Part shown: piece after piece, positions 26,940 to 36,520 of the stretch | How the letters are laid out: each line of letters opens with the position of its first letter | How positions within the stretch are numbered: the stretch's first letter is position 1 | Assembly (NCBI GenBank): GCA_900541205.1 | Contig: UQIV01000011.1 | Coordinates: forward strand, 1 to 64,000 | DNA from: an uncultured Collinsella sp. | GTDB lineage: Bacteria > Actinomycetota > Coriobacteriia > Coriobacteriales > Coriobacteriaceae | DNA length: 64,000 bases | Direction: 5' to 3' | Translations under genes and position numbers: made by a program | The notes under the pieces: model-generated | What the model saw: the letters and a program-made list of their open reading frames with translations, nothing else | Told to the model about the DNA's origin: nothing | Database searches by the model: none

Positions 26940-28274
26940 ATGAAACCTATCGTCGCCGTCGTCGGACGCCCCAACGTGGGCAAGTCCACGCTCGTTAACC
27001 GCCTGGCCCAGACCTCGGACGCCATCGTCCACGAGTCCCGCGGCGTCACGCGCGACCGCTCGTATCACACGGCCGATTGGAACGGCCGCGAGTTCACCAT
27101 CGTCGACACGGGCGGTATCGAGCCGCTCAAGAGCGATGACGTCTTTGCCACGTCCATCCGTGACCAGGCCCTTGCCGCCGCCGAGGAAGCCGCTGTCATC
27201 CTGTTTGTGGTCGACGGCCGCACCGGCGTTACCGAGGAGGACGAGTCGGTCGCCCGCATGCTCAAGCGCTGCGACAAGCCGGTCTTTCTGCTGGTGAACA
27301 AGCTCGACAACCCCGATCGCGAGAATGACAACATCTGGGAGTTCTATTCCCTCGGCATCGGCGAGCCCACGCCGCTCTCGGCCCTGCATGGCCACGGCAC
27401 GGGCGACCTGCTCGACGATATCGTGGCCCTGTTGCCCGAGGAGGAGGACGAGGTCGCCGACGAGTTCCCCGACGCGCTCAACGTGGCTATCATCGGCCGC
27501 CCCAACGCCGGTAAGTCCTCGCTGTTCAACCGCATCCTGGGCGCCGACCGCTCCATCGTGTCCAACATCGCCGGCACCACGCGCGATGCGCTCGACACCG
27601 TCGTCGAGCGCAACGGCAAGCACTACCGCATGGTCGACACCGCGGGCATTCGTAAGAAGAGCACCGTGTACGAGAACATCGAGTACTACTCCATGGTCCG
27701 CGGCCTGCGTGCCATCGATCGCGCCGATGTGGCACTGCTCGTCGTCGACGCCTCCGTGGGTGTCACCGAGCAGGATCAGAAGGTCATGGGCTTGGCCATC
27801 GAACGCGGCTGCGCAATCGTGGTGCTGCTCAACAAGTGGGACCTGCTCGACGATGACCGCAAGCGCGAGGCCTGCATGGAAACCGTCGACCGCCGTCTGG
27901 GCGTCATGGCTCCCTGGGCCCAGTACCTGCGCATCTCGGCCCTGACTGGCCGTAGCGTCGAGAAGATCTGGGCGATGGTCGACGCGGCCGAAAAGACGCG
28001 CTCGCAAAAGATCACCACCTCGCGCCTTAACACGTTCCTCACCGACTTGCGCGAGTTTGGCCACACCGTGGTGGACGGCAAGCGCCGCCTGCGCATGCAC
28101 TACGTAACCCAGACGGGCGTCAACCCGCCGACGTTTACGTTCTTCGTCAACCACAGCGACCTGGTCAACGACACCTACCAGCGCTACGTGGAGAACCGCA
28201 TGCGCTCGACCTTCGATTTTTCCGGCACGCCCATTCGACTCTTCTTTAGGAAGAAGGAGCAAAAGGATGCATAA
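26940..28274 (+). CDS. der: Ribosome assembly GTPase Der (EngA)
   Basis: A 444-aa tandem GTPase needed for 50S assembly. ATG 26940 follows AAAGGAGAGCAG. G domain 1: GRPNVGKST, DTGGIE, NKLD. G domain 2: GRPNAGKSS, DTAGIRKKS, NKWD. The C-terminal KH-like domain ends at LFFRKKEQKDA. It overlaps plsY by 8 bases. Confidence 0.95.
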   Translation: MKPIVAVVGRPNVGKSTLVNRLAQTSDAIVHESRGVTRDRSYHTADWNGREFTIVDTGGIEPLKSDDVFATSIRDQALAAAEEAAVILFVVDGRTGVTEEDESVARMLKRCDKPVFLLVNKLDNPDRENDNIWEFYSLGIGEPTPLSALHGHGTGDLLDDIVALLPEEEDEVADEFPDALNVAIIGRPNAGKSSLFNRILGADRSIVSNIAGTTRDALDTVVERNGKHYRMVDTAGIRKKSTVYENIEYYSMVRGLRAIDRADVALLVVDASVGVTEQDQKVMGLAIERGCAIVVLLNKWDLLDDDRKREACMETVDRRLGVMAPWAQYLRISALTGRSVEKIWAMVDAAEKTRSQKITTSRLNTFLTDLREFGHTVVDGKRRLRMHYVTQTGVNPPTFTFFVNHSDLVNDTYQRYVENRMRSTFDFSGTPIRLFFRKKEQKDA

Positions 28275-28950
28275 TCCGATTCTGCTGACCGCCATCTGCG
28301 CCGTGGTCTCGTTCTTTATCGGAGCGATTCCGTTTGGCCTGATCCTGGGCCGCGTGTTTAACCACACCGACATTCGTAAGGCGGGTTCCGGCAACATCGG
28401 CACCACCAACGCCTTGCGCGTAGCCGGCCCCAAGGTGGCCGCGCTCACGCTGCTGCTCGACTGCCTTAAGGGCGCCATCTGCGTCCTTATCGCCCGTCCG
28501 CTCATCGCGGGCGTGGGCTATGGCTTCCCTGTGAGCATCATGGCGCCTGGAGCCCCCGGCGATTGGATGCTCGGCATCATTTGCCTGGCGGCCGTATGGG
28601 GCCACATCTTCTCGCCCTACCTCAACTTCCACGGCGGCAAGGGTATTGCCGTGGGCTTGGGCGTCATCCTCGCCTGGTACTGGCCCATCGGACTGTCGCT
28701 GCTGGGCATGTTTATCGTGGCCGTCGCCATCACCAAGTTCGTGTCGGTGGGCTCGCTTGCCGCGGCCATCGGTCTTCCCATCGCCGTCTGCGCGGACTTT
28801 CCGTACGGCAGCCTGGGTCTCAAATTTTGCATGGCGCTGATCGGCATCACCGTGGTGTGGGCCCATCGTGCGAACATCAAAAAGCTCATGACGGGCAAGG
28901 AGTCCAAGCTCTCGTTTACCAAGCGCGTCACCGAGCCCGACGATAAGTAG
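28267..28950 (+). CDS. plsY: Glycerol-3-phosphate acyltransferase PlsY
   Basis: Transfers acyl from acyl-phosphate to glycerol-3-phosphate at the membrane. 227 aa, five predicted membrane segments. Motifs GSGNIGTTNALRV (about 40-52) and HGGKGIAVGLG (about 124-134) are the family's active-site loops. It overlaps der and is followed by gpsA, which makes its substrate. Confidence 0.94.
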   Translation: MHNPILLTAICAVVSFFIGAIPFGLILGRVFNHTDIRKAGSGNIGTTNALRVAGPKVAALTLLLDCLKGAICVLIARPLIAGVGYGFPVSIMAPGAPGDWMLGIICLAAVWGHIFSPYLNFHGGKGIAVGLGVILAWYWPIGLSLLGMFIVAVAITKFVSVGSLAAAIGLPIAVCADFPYGSLGLKFCMALIGITVVWAHRANIKKLMTGKESKLSFTKRVTEPDDK

Positions 28951-28959
28951 GAGAGAGTC

Positions 28960-29967
28960 ATGAATGTTGCGCTGATTGGCTCCGGCTCCTGGGGAACCGC
29001 CGTCGCCGGCCTTGCCGCCGCGCGAGCCGAGCGCGTGATCATGTGGGCCCATAGCGAGCAGACGGCCGCCGGCATCAATGGCGAGCACCGCAACCCGCGC
29101 TATCTGGTGGGCTACGACCTGCCCAGCAACGTCGTCGCCACCACGGACCTATCGCAGGCGCTCGACGGCGCCGATGCGATCATCTTTGCCGTGCCCTCCA
29201 CGCACCTGCGCAGCGTATGCCATCAGGCAGCACCCTTCATCGCCACCGACGCCCCGGTGCTCTGCCTCACCAAGGGTATTGAGCCCGAATCTGGCCTGCT
29301 CATGAGCGAGGTCATCGCCAGCGAGATCGGCAACGAGGCGCGCGTGGCGGCGCTCTCCGGCCCCAACCATGCCGAGGAGATTTGCCGCGGCGGACTTTCT
29401 GCCGCCGTCATCGCTAGCAAAGATCCGCAGGTAGGGGAGACCTTTAAGGACCTGCTCCTATCTACGGCCTTCCGCATCTACCTGTCGCAGGACATGACCG
29501 GCGTCGAGGTATGCGGCGCCATGAAAAACGTCATCGCTATCGTGTGCGGCATTTCCGCCGGCTCCGGCGCGGGCGATAACACGCTCGCCCTTATCATGAC
29601 GCGCGGCCTGGCCGAGATCAGCCGCCTGGTGCACGCCCGCGGCGGACAGGCCATGACTTGCATGGGCCTCGCCGGCATGGGCGACCTCATCGCCACCTGC
29701 ACGTCGGAACATTCGCGCAACCGCACCTTTGGCTACGAGTTTGCCCACGGCGTGTCGCTCGACGAGTACCAGGCACGCACACATATGGTGGTCGAGGGCG
29801 CCGTCGCGGCCCGCAGCGTCAGCGAGCTCGCCCGTTCACTGGGCGTAGACATTCCGCTCACCTTTGCCGTGGAGCAAACGCTCTACAACGGTGTTACTTT
29901 GGACAGGGCGCTCGAGATTCTTACCGACCGCGTCCCCTCTCAAGAGTTCTACGGACTCACCGACTAG
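28960..29967 (+). CDS. gpsA: NAD(P)-dependent glycerol-3-phosphate dehydrogenase
   Basis: Makes sn-glycerol-3-phosphate for phospholipids. 335 aa; GSGSWGTA nucleotide-binding motif at 7-14, LTKGIEPES, LSGPNHAEEI, catalytic Lys in CGAMKNVIAI, and GLAGMGDLIATCTS. Complete and directly after plsY. Confidence 0.95.
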   Translation: MNVALIGSGSWGTAVAGLAAARAERVIMWAHSEQTAAGINGEHRNPRYLVGYDLPSNVVATTDLSQALDGADAIIFAVPSTHLRSVCHQAAPFIATDAPVLCLTKGIEPESGLLMSEVIASEIGNEARVAALSGPNHAEEICRGGLSAAVIASKDPQVGETFKDLLLSTAFRIYLSQDMTGVEVCGAMKNVIAIVCGISAGSGAGDNTLALIMTRGLAEISRLVHARGGQAMTCMGLAGMGDLIATCTSEHSRNRTFGYEFAHGVSLDEYQARTHMVVEGAVAARSVSELARSLGVDIPLTFAVEQTLYNGVTLDRALEILTDRVPSQEFYGLTD

Positions 29968-29985
29968 CGCAGAAAGGCTACTACC

Positions 29986-30657
29986 ATGGGTTCCATCAAA
30001 ATCGCTCCGTCCATCCTTTCGGCCGACATGGCCAACCTCAAGGGCGAGCTCGACAAGATCGCCGGCGCCGACTACGTGCACTTTGACGTCATGGACGGTC
30101 ACTTTACCGGCAACCTCACCTTTGGCGTTGACATCCTCAAGGCCGTCAAGCGCTCCACCGACGTGCCGGTCGACGCGCACCTCATGGTGTCGAACCCCGA
30201 CGAGACGGTCGATTGGTATGCCGATGCCGGTGCCGATATGATCACCGTGCACTACGAGGCCTCCACGCACCTGCACCGCACGCTCACGCACCTGCAGCAG
30301 CGCGGCGTCAAGGCCGGCGTGGTGCTCAACCCCGCAACGCCCGTCTGTGTGCTCGAGAGCATCATTGACGTTGTCGACATGGTGCTGCTCATGAGTGTGA
30401 ACCCCGGCTTTGGCGGCCAGAGCTTTATCCCAGGCACCATCGCAAAGCTCCACGAGCTCAAGGCCATGTGCGAGCGTCACGGCGTGTCGCCCATGATCGA
30501 GGTCGATGGCGGCATATCTTCCAAGAACATTGCCGAGGTCGTCAAGGCCGGTGCCAACGTCCTCGTGGCCGGCTCCGCCGTATTTAAGTCCGAAGATCCC
30601 GCCGCCGAGGTTGCGCTGCTGCAGAAGCTGGGCAACGAGGCCGCACAGGAGGCATAA
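29986..30657 (+). CDS. rpe: Ribulose-phosphate 3-epimerase
   Basis: Pentose phosphate pathway TIM-barrel enzyme, 223 aa. SILSADMANL, HFDVMDGHFTGNLTFG (metal-binding His/Asp), LMSVNPGFGGQSFI and EVDGGISSKN are all present. AGAAAGGCTACTACC precedes the ATG. Confidence 0.95.
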   Translation: MGSIKIAPSILSADMANLKGELDKIAGADYVHFDVMDGHFTGNLTFGVDILKAVKRSTDVPVDAHLMVSNPDETVDWYADAGADMITVHYEASTHLHRTLTHLQQRGVKAGVVLNPATPVCVLESIIDVVDMVLLMSVNPGFGGQSFIPGTIAKLHELKAMCERHGVSPMIEVDGGISSKNIAEVVKAGANVLVAGSAVFKSEDPAAEVALLQKLGNEAAQEA

Positions 30658-30663
30658 ACCCTT

Positions 30664-31842
30664 ATGACCGCAGGTCAAAACCGCATACCCGTGAATCTTG
30701 ACTATGCCGCCTCGACGCCCATGCGCGCCGAGGCGCTCCTTGCGCAGCGCGAGTACGACGACAGCGAGCTTGCCGGCGTCAATCCCAACTCGCTGCATTC
30801 GCTCGGCCGCAAGGCCGCCGCGCGCCTGGAGGCCGCACGCCGCGAGATCGCCCGCAGCTTTGGCGCGCGCGTCCGCCCGTCCGAGATTATCTTGACCAAT
30901 GGCGGCACCGAGGCAAACCAGCTGGCGCTCCTCGGACTTGCCGAGGGCGCTCGTCAGCGCGATCGCAAGCGCAGCCGCGTGATCGTATCTGCCATCGAGC
31001 ACGATTCGATCCTGGACAACCTGCCGCTGCTGCGCGCTGCCGGCTTTACCGTCGATCTGGTGCAGCCCTGCCGTGCGGGCTACATCGAGCCTGCCGCGCT
31101 CATCGAGCTGCTCGGCGACGACGTCGCGCTCGTGAGCATCATGGCAGCCAACAACGAGACCGGCGTGGTGCAGCCCATCCGCGAGCTTGCCGCGGCTGCG
31201 CATACCGTGGGCGCCCTGTTCCACACCGATGCCATCCAGGGCTACTTGCATATTCCGCTCGATGCCGCCGAGCTGGGCGTCGACGCTATGTCCGTTGCCG
31301 CCCACAAGATTGGCGGTCCTGTGGCATCCGGCGCGCTCTACGTTAAGACCCGCACACCGCTGCGCCCCCGCATCTTTGGCGGAGGACAGGAAGCCGGACG
31401 TCGTGCCGGCACGCAGGACCTGCGCACACAGCTCGCCTTTGCCGCTGCCGCCCTCACTCTGACGCCCCATGTGGCCCAGGAGCGCGCGAAGCTGCAAGCC
31501 CTTTCCGATAAGCTCTACGCCACGCTTACGGCCCATCCGCGCATTCACGCCACCATGGGCGACTACGCACATGCCGACCGTCTGCCCGGCATGGTATCGA
31601 TCTACATTGACGGCATGGACTCCGAGGAGCTCATCATCAAGCTCGATGCCGCCGGCTTTGAGGTTTCGGCCGGATCGGCTTGCTCGAGCGGCAGCATGGA
31701 CCCGAGCCACGTGCTCAGCGCCATGGGCATTGGTCGCGAGCAGGCGTTGGGGTCGCTGCGTATTTCCTTCGATGACCGCGTGAATCCGGACGATCTGGAC
31801 GACTTTGCCCAGACGTTGCTCTCGATCGTAGGTGCCGCATGA
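30664..31842 (+). CDS. Cysteine desulfurase (NifS/IscS type)
   Basis: PLP enzyme that releases sulfur from Cys for Fe-S clusters or tRNA thiolation. 392 aa: substrate loop NPNSLHSLGRKA, PLP Lys in SVAAHKIGGP, and active Cys in SAGSACSSGSMDP. ATG 30664 is 6 bases after rpe and the last 4 bases overlap the next gene. Its thio-acceptor partner is not adjacent. Confidence 0.92.
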   Translation: MTAGQNRIPVNLDYAASTPMRAEALLAQREYDDSELAGVNPNSLHSLGRKAAARLEAARREIARSFGARVRPSEIILTNGGTEANQLALLGLAEGARQRDRKRSRVIVSAIEHDSILDNLPLLRAAGFTVDLVQPCRAGYIEPAALIELLGDDVALVSIMAANNETGVVQPIRELAAAAHTVGALFHTDAIQGYLHIPLDAAELGVDAMSVAAHKIGGPVASGALYVKTRTPLRPRIFGGGQEAGRRAGTQDLRTQLAFAAAALTLTPHVAQERAKLQALSDKLYATLTAHPRIHATMGDYAHADRLPGMVSIYIDGMDSEELIIKLDAAGFEVSAGSACSSGSMDPSHVLSAMGIGREQALGSLRISFDDRVNPDDLDDFAQTLLSIVGAA

Positions 31843-32648
31843 TCGTCTCCGAGCTCGAGCGTGCACTGCTGGCACGCTATCCCAAGACGGACGCCGAACC
31901 CTGGGACCACGTAGGCTTATCCGTTGGCGACCCCGACGACGAGATCCGCGGCGTTGCCTGCGCGCTTGACGCCACCAGGGCCAACGTGCACCGCGCCTTG
32001 GCAGCCGGAGCCAACGTGTTGCTCACGCATCATCCCGTCTACATCAAGGCGCCCGAGGCATTTTGCCCGCCCAGCGCGACACGTCCCCAGTGCAGTGCGG
32101 CGCTCTACGAGGCGGCCCGCTGCGGGGTGAGCATCATCTCGCTCCACACAAACCTGGACCGTTCGCACGAGGCGCGCGTTCGCCTGAGTGAGTTGCTGGG
32201 CGCTGAGCCCATGAGCTCGCTGGAGCACGTGTACGACCCCGAGGCCTGCGGCCTGGGCGCACTCGCGACGTTCAACGACCCTTGCAGCCTGCGCGACCTT
32301 GCCGCACGCGCCGCCACGGCATTTGGCAGCGACCCACGCGTGTGGGGCGAGGCCGATCACCCGTGCCGCACCGTCGCCATTCTGGGCGGGTCCCTCGGCG
32401 ACTTTGGTGAGCTTGCCAACGCCGCCGGTGCGGATGTCATCGTGACGGGCGAGGCGGGTTACCACGTGGCACAAGACCTTGCCTTGCGCGGGCTGCCGGT
32501 GATCTTGCTCGGTCACGACCGCTCCGAGGAGCCGTTCGTTGATATATTGATGAACTCTGCAGTTGATGCCGGGGTCGACCCCCGTCATGCGATTAAAATA
32601 CTGAACCCTTGCCAATGGTGGACTGTGACAAAAGGAGAGAACTTATGA
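31839..32648 (+). CDS. Nif3-like dinuclear metal centre protein (YqfO type)
   Basis: 269 aa; metal-binding motifs LLTHHPVY, SLHTNLD and GEAGYHVAQD match the Nif3 family. The biochemical role is unsettled (GTP cyclohydrolase I type 2-like family). ATG overlaps the desulfurase stop, and the TGA overlaps the following ATG (ATGA), so it is translationally coupled on both sides. Confidence 0.9.
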   Translation: MIVSELERALLARYPKTDAEPWDHVGLSVGDPDDEIRGVACALDATRANVHRALAAGANVLLTHHPVYIKAPEAFCPPSATRPQCSAALYEAARCGVSIISLHTNLDRSHEARVRLSELLGAEPMSSLEHVYDPEACGLGALATFNDPCSLRDLAARAATAFGSDPRVWGEADHPCRTVAILGGSLGDFGELANAAGADVIVTGEAGYHVAQDLALRGLPVILLGHDRSEEPFVDILMNSAVDAGVDPRHAIKILNPCQWWTVTKGENL

Positions 32649-33364
32649 GCGCCGGCGCTACGCTACTCAAGCTGCAACAGATCGATTTGGAGCTCGCCCG
32701 CAACAAGAGCGAACTTGCCAATATGCCGGAGCTCAAGGAGCTCGCTTCCAAGCGCAAGACCTACGTTAAGCTCAAGTCCGAGATGACCAAGCTCTACGCC
32801 CAGCGCAAGGATCTGGACATTGAGCTCGACGATCTCAACACCACCGAGATTCAGACCAACAACGCCATCGAGGCTGCCAAGAAGCGCCATGTCGACGGCT
32901 CCGACTACCGCGAGGTTCAGGACCTAGAGAACGAGCTCGCCACCCTGGCCAAGCGTCTGGACAAGATCGAGCACACCCGCAAAGATGTCGTCGTCGCCCA
33001 TAAGGAGGCGCTCGACCGCGAGACCCGCGCGCAGGCCATCATCGCCAAGTTCGAGGAGGGTGTGAAGGCCGATACCAAGGCCGCCCGCGCCAAGGCCGCC
33101 GACCTCCAGGCTCAGATTGACGCCGCGACCAAGGAGCGCACTGCGCTGGCTGCCACACTGCCGGCCGACGTGCTCACCGACTATGAGCGCCTGCTCAAGC
33201 AGTTCCGTGGCCTGGCCGTCGAGACCATCAAGGGAAACATTCCCACCATCTGCCACACAGCGCTGCAGGCATCGTCCATGAGCGACCTCAACCACGACGG
33301 TAGCGAGATCGCACACTGCCCGTATTGCCACCGCCTGCTGGTGCTTCCCAGCAAGGAAGCCTAA
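32645..33364 (+). CDS. Zinc-ribbon coiled-coil protein (CT398-like)
   Basis: 239 aa: a long charged coiled coil (about 10-180) and a C-terminal zinc ribbon with two Cys pairs, one around ICHTALQ and one CPYCHRLL. Family members are tethers near RNA or secretion machinery in other bacteria; function here unknown. Usually next to Nif3-like genes, as here. ATG 32645 preceded by AAAGGAGAGAACTT. Confidence 0.88.
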   Translation: MSAGATLLKLQQIDLELARNKSELANMPELKELASKRKTYVKLKSEMTKLYAQRKDLDIELDDLNTTEIQTNNAIEAAKKRHVDGSDYREVQDLENELATLAKRLDKIEHTRKDVVVAHKEALDRETRAQAIIAKFEEGVKADTKAARAKAADLQAQIDAATKERTALAATLPADVLTDYERLLKQFRGLAVETIKGNIPTICHTALQASSMSDLNHDGSEIAHCPYCHRLLVLPSKEA

Positions 33365-34582
33365 ATGATGACGGCGGCACCCAACAATTCAATGCAACTT
33401 GAGGGAAAAACGATCCTGCTGGGTATTACCGGCGGGATCGCCGCCTATAAGTCGTGCAATATCGTGCGCCTGTTGCAAAAGCGTGGCGCGCGCGTCAAGG
33501 TCGTTATGAGCGAGCATGCCACCGAGTTTGTGGGCCCGCTCACCTTCCGCGCGCTCACCAACGAGCCCGTTGCCGTGGGCCTATTCGACGATCCCTCCGA
33601 CCCCATCCACCACATTTCGCTGGCGCAGGAGCCCGATCTGGTGGTCGTGGCGCCCGCGACGGCCAATATCATCGCCAAGATGGCAAACGGTATCGCCGAT
33701 GACCTCATCTCCACCACGCTGCTTGCCACGCCGCGCCCCATCGTGATCGCCCCTGCCATGAACAACGGCATGTGGAAGGCGCCGGCGACGCAGGCCAACA
33801 TGGCCACGCTGTGCGACAGTGGCGTCCATGTGGTGGGGCCCGGCAGCGGCTACCTTGCCTGCGGTGACGTGGACACGGGACGCATGAGCGAGCCCGAGGA
33901 CATCGTTGAGGCCATCTGCGAGGTGCTCAGCCCCGTGCCCCAGGACCTTGCGGGCAAGCGCATCGTGATCACCGCCGGCCCCACGCACGAGCCAATCGAC
34001 CCCGTGCGCTTCATCGGCAACCGGTCGTCGGGCAAGATGGGCATCGCCCTGGCAGGGGAGGCCGCTCGCCGCGGTGCTGCGGTCAAGCTTGTGCTGGGAC
34101 CGACATCGCTCGACGTTCCCCGCGACGTGGAGTGCGTGCGCGTGCAGACCGCCGCAGAGATGCTGCAGGCGGCGCTGGATGCCTTTCAGACGGCCGATGC
34201 GGCCATTTGTGCGGCTGCCGTCGCCGACTACACCACCGCAGCCCCTGCCGACCATAAGCTCAAAAAGGCCAGCGAGCGCTTGGATCGCATCGAACTGGTC
34301 GAGACGGTCGATATTTTGGCTGAGCTCTCGCGTCAGAAGGGGGAGCGGTGCGTGATCGGCTTTGCGGCCGAGACCGATAACGTCGTGGAGTACGCGCAGC
34401 GAAAGCTCGCGCGCAAGGGTTGCGATGCCATTATCGCCAACGATGTCTCGCGCGCCGATTCGGGCTTTGGAACCGATACCAACAAGGCCTGGATTGTGAG
34501 CACAGCGGGCACGCAAGAACTCCCCGTGCTAACAAAACCCCAGCTCGCAGATACAATTTTGGACTTGCTTCAAAATATTTAA
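33365..34582 (+). CDS. coaBC: Bifunctional phosphopantothenoylcysteine decarboxylase / synthetase
   Basis: Two consecutive steps of coenzyme A synthesis. 405 aa. CoaC half: GITGGIAAYK, APATANIIAKMANGIADDL, PAMNNGMW. CoaB half: ITAGPTHEPIDPVRFIGNRSSGKMG and KKASERL. Last gene of the core run; tRNA-Pro follows. Confidence 0.95.
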   Translation: MMTAAPNNSMQLEGKTILLGITGGIAAYKSCNIVRLLQKRGARVKVVMSEHATEFVGPLTFRALTNEPVAVGLFDDPSDPIHHISLAQEPDLVVVAPATANIIAKMANGIADDLISTTLLATPRPIVIAPAMNNGMWKAPATQANMATLCDSGVHVVGPGSGYLACGDVDTGRMSEPEDIVEAICEVLSPVPQDLAGKRIVITAGPTHEPIDPVRFIGNRSSGKMGIALAGEAARRGAAVKLVLGPTSLDVPRDVECVRVQTAAEMLQAALDAFQTADAAICAAAVADYTTAAPADHKLKKASERLDRIELVETVDILAELSRQKGERCVIGFAAETDNVVEYAQRKLARKGCDAIIANDVSRADSGFGTDTNKAWIVSTAGTQELPVLTKPQLADTILDLLQNI

Positions 34583-34590
34583 AAAAGTTC

Positions 34591-34620
34591 TTGCACAAGG
34601 GCAAAGTTTCGGGTTAATAT
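34591..34620 (+). promoter_or_regulatory. Promoter of tRNA-Pro
   Basis: TTGCAC (34591) and TAATAT (34615) with an 18-base spacer. Confidence 0.7.
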
Positions 34621-34662
34621 ACTCCCTGTTGCGAGCGAGAGCAGAGCAACAAACAAAAGCTT

Positions 34663-34739
<77 letters not shown>

Positions 34740-34748
34740 GAAGTTTGC

Positions 34749-34780
34749 AGGTCAGGCACCTTGTGCCTGACCTTTTTTTT
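34749..34780 (+). terminator. Terminator after tRNA-Pro
   Basis: AGGTCAGGCA / TGCCTGACCT, 10-bp perfect stem, then eight T. A 16-base palindrome TTAAGCAATTGCTTAA overlaps its end (34780-34795). The following 400 bases to 35200 hold nothing recognisable. Confidence 0.85.
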
Positions 34781-35200
34781 TAAGCAATTGCTTAATTTTG
34801 ATTAAGCAACAGGGTGCCAATAATCTACCTACGCAATAATCGCCTTTAGCGGTTACTTGCGCGTTTTGCACGCGCTTGTGCCGATTTATTAACGCGATAT
34901 GAGTCTACATACGCGTAGCTGGTATACAGCCGAGTACAGGCTGTATTTATCGCGGCGATTTACACAGATATAGCCACCGTAACAAACAAGCGTGTCGCTG
35001 TATTTATCCAGTAGTTCACTTGATCGGTGGACAAGTGGGCTGTTGCAACGAAACACCAATCGGGATGGACTCCATACGAGGACGCCGCAGGAGTAATGGC
35101 GGGGGAGTACGGCAGGCGCTCTGAGAGCCGCTGTATGGCCCCATTTCTCCTCAACCCGATTACCTGTGCCATGGACTTCGAATTGTTCGAGTAATCGCCA

Positions 35201-35231
35201 AAAGAAAAGCCCGCACAGGCCGTGCGGGCTT
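35201..35231 (-). terminator. Terminator of the pilin-like gene
   Basis: On the minus strand AAGCCCGCAC-ggcct-GTGCGGGCTT followed by TTCTTTT, starting 12 bases after the stop codon. Confidence 0.8.
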
Positions 35232-35242
35232 AACAGATGAAT

Positions 35243-36229
35243 CTAGAAGCACCAAGCTGGGCAGACGCGATTCGAGTTCGTCGCGCCGTAGTTGTACGAA
35301 GGATCGCCGTTGCTGTTGACATAGAGGAAGAGCGCAGAGGCGCTCGGATTCAAGGAACGCTCCCACCAAGCGACGCCAACACTCAGGTAATCGTTACCCG
35401 AATAATTGTTCGTCACCTTACCCTTGAAGGCCTCGTACTGGGTTCCTTCGTTTCCGATCCAAGAATAACCAGACCAGCCGCTATAAGGGGTCTCGACGAT
35501 TTCAGAATAACTGAGCATGAACAGCTTGTCCGAGGTCGCCGTCACGGCGGCATTCTTGTCGGTTCCATCAACGTTGTTCGTCAGCTTCCTGACCGGCTTC
35601 ACCTTGGATTGGAAATCGGAGGGCATCAGGTTCCAGATCTCGCCGGAGTTCATCTTCGCGCGGAGTTCCGACTTCTCCCAGCCACCGGCATTGGTGTTTG
35701 TGGCGTTCACGCGAGATTTGATACCCGTCGAGGTGGTGAGGAACGTCAGGCCTGCCTTGCCGCTACCATCGGCCAAGTCATCGTGGTTGATGCCGATAAT
35801 CTTGTACTCGAGCGTCTGACCATCGGTGAGCTTCATCGAGAACTTCGTCCCTGCATTCATCGCGGCCTCCGCCTTGGCGAAGGCGGACGATGCCTCGCCC
35901 TTCGCGGCGATGTCCTCGGCCACGGCCTTCTGCTCTTCGAGGGTCCAGTCCTTCGCGTCCTTGGCGATAGCCGCCTGGACGGTCGCGGAATCGGTACCTG
36001 CAGACCCTCCGCCGGATGCGCCTCCCTCGACGCCGCCAACCATCCCATTGTTCACCGTGTTGCCGACCAGGTTGAACTGGTTGCGGATGGCTCCGGCCAC
36101 GCCGGGTCCCGCGAACACGATCACCAGGCCGATGACCGCGATGATCAGGACGTACTCGATGATTCCTTGGCCTCGGAGGCGGATACCTCTAGGAGATACC
36201 CCCCCCCCGGAGGTTCTGCGCCGCTGCAT
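35243..36229 (-). CDS. Flp-type pilin fused to a DUF6273 (C-type-lectin-like) domain, with G10 tract
   Basis: A 328-aa surface protein. Residues 20-45 match type IVb Flp/Tad pilins: cleavage site GQG then IIEYVLIIAVIGLVIVFAG, with the conserved Glu at mature position 3 (residue 25). A Gly/Ala linker and a helical part follow. The C-terminal half is DUF6273-like (SYSEIVETPYSGW, then VAWWERSLNPSASALFLYVN, ending RVCPAWCF). In DUF6273 and related CLec-fold domains this end is a ligand-binding surface. No prepilin peptidase or tad gene is in view. Codons 7-10 contain ten consecutive G (36199-36208 on the plus strand). Two start codons, at 36233 and 36229, are in different frames; see findings. 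Confidence 0.8.
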   Translation of the reverse strand: MQRRRTSGGGVSPRGIRLRGQGIIEYVLIIAVIGLVIVFAGPGVAGAIRNQFNLVGNTVNNGMVGGVEGGASGGGSAGTDSATVQAAIAKDAKDWTLEEQKAVAEDIAAKGEASSAFAKAEAAMNAGTKFSMKLTDGQTLEYKIIGINHDDLADGSGKAGLTFLTTSTGIKSRVNATNTNAGGWEKSELRAKMNSGEIWNLMPSDFQSKVKPVRKLTNNVDGTDKNAAVTATSDKLFMLSYSEIVETPYSGWSGYSWIGNEGTQYEAFKGKVTNNYSGNDYLSVGVAWWERSLNPSASALFLYVNSNGDPSYNYGATNSNRVCPAWCF

Positions 36230-36520
36230 GCATATGCGACACTCCCTTCGCTCAGGGTGAATAGAAACGAGCTGAGCGTAGGGTTATCGCGGGAATCTGT
36301 CTTTGTCTTGCCGCTGCGGCATCTTGTCTATTGCCATGCCTTGGGAAGGATTACGCCGGGGACGTTCTTGTTGGAGTCGCTATGCAGTGTATTCGGGCCG
36401 ATGTTCCAGTCGGAACAATCCAGATGGAGACTCCGGCACTGCTCGGACATTCCCGTTAAGTCATATACAGCACTGAAATCGCACTTGGCACCGAGACCAG
36501 TTACGTCCACATCCGCGTCC

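Noticed and set aside
34960..35172. A 70-aa minus-strand frame after tRNA-Pro
   Set aside because: No ribosome site, sits between a terminator and the pilin terminator, no motifs.
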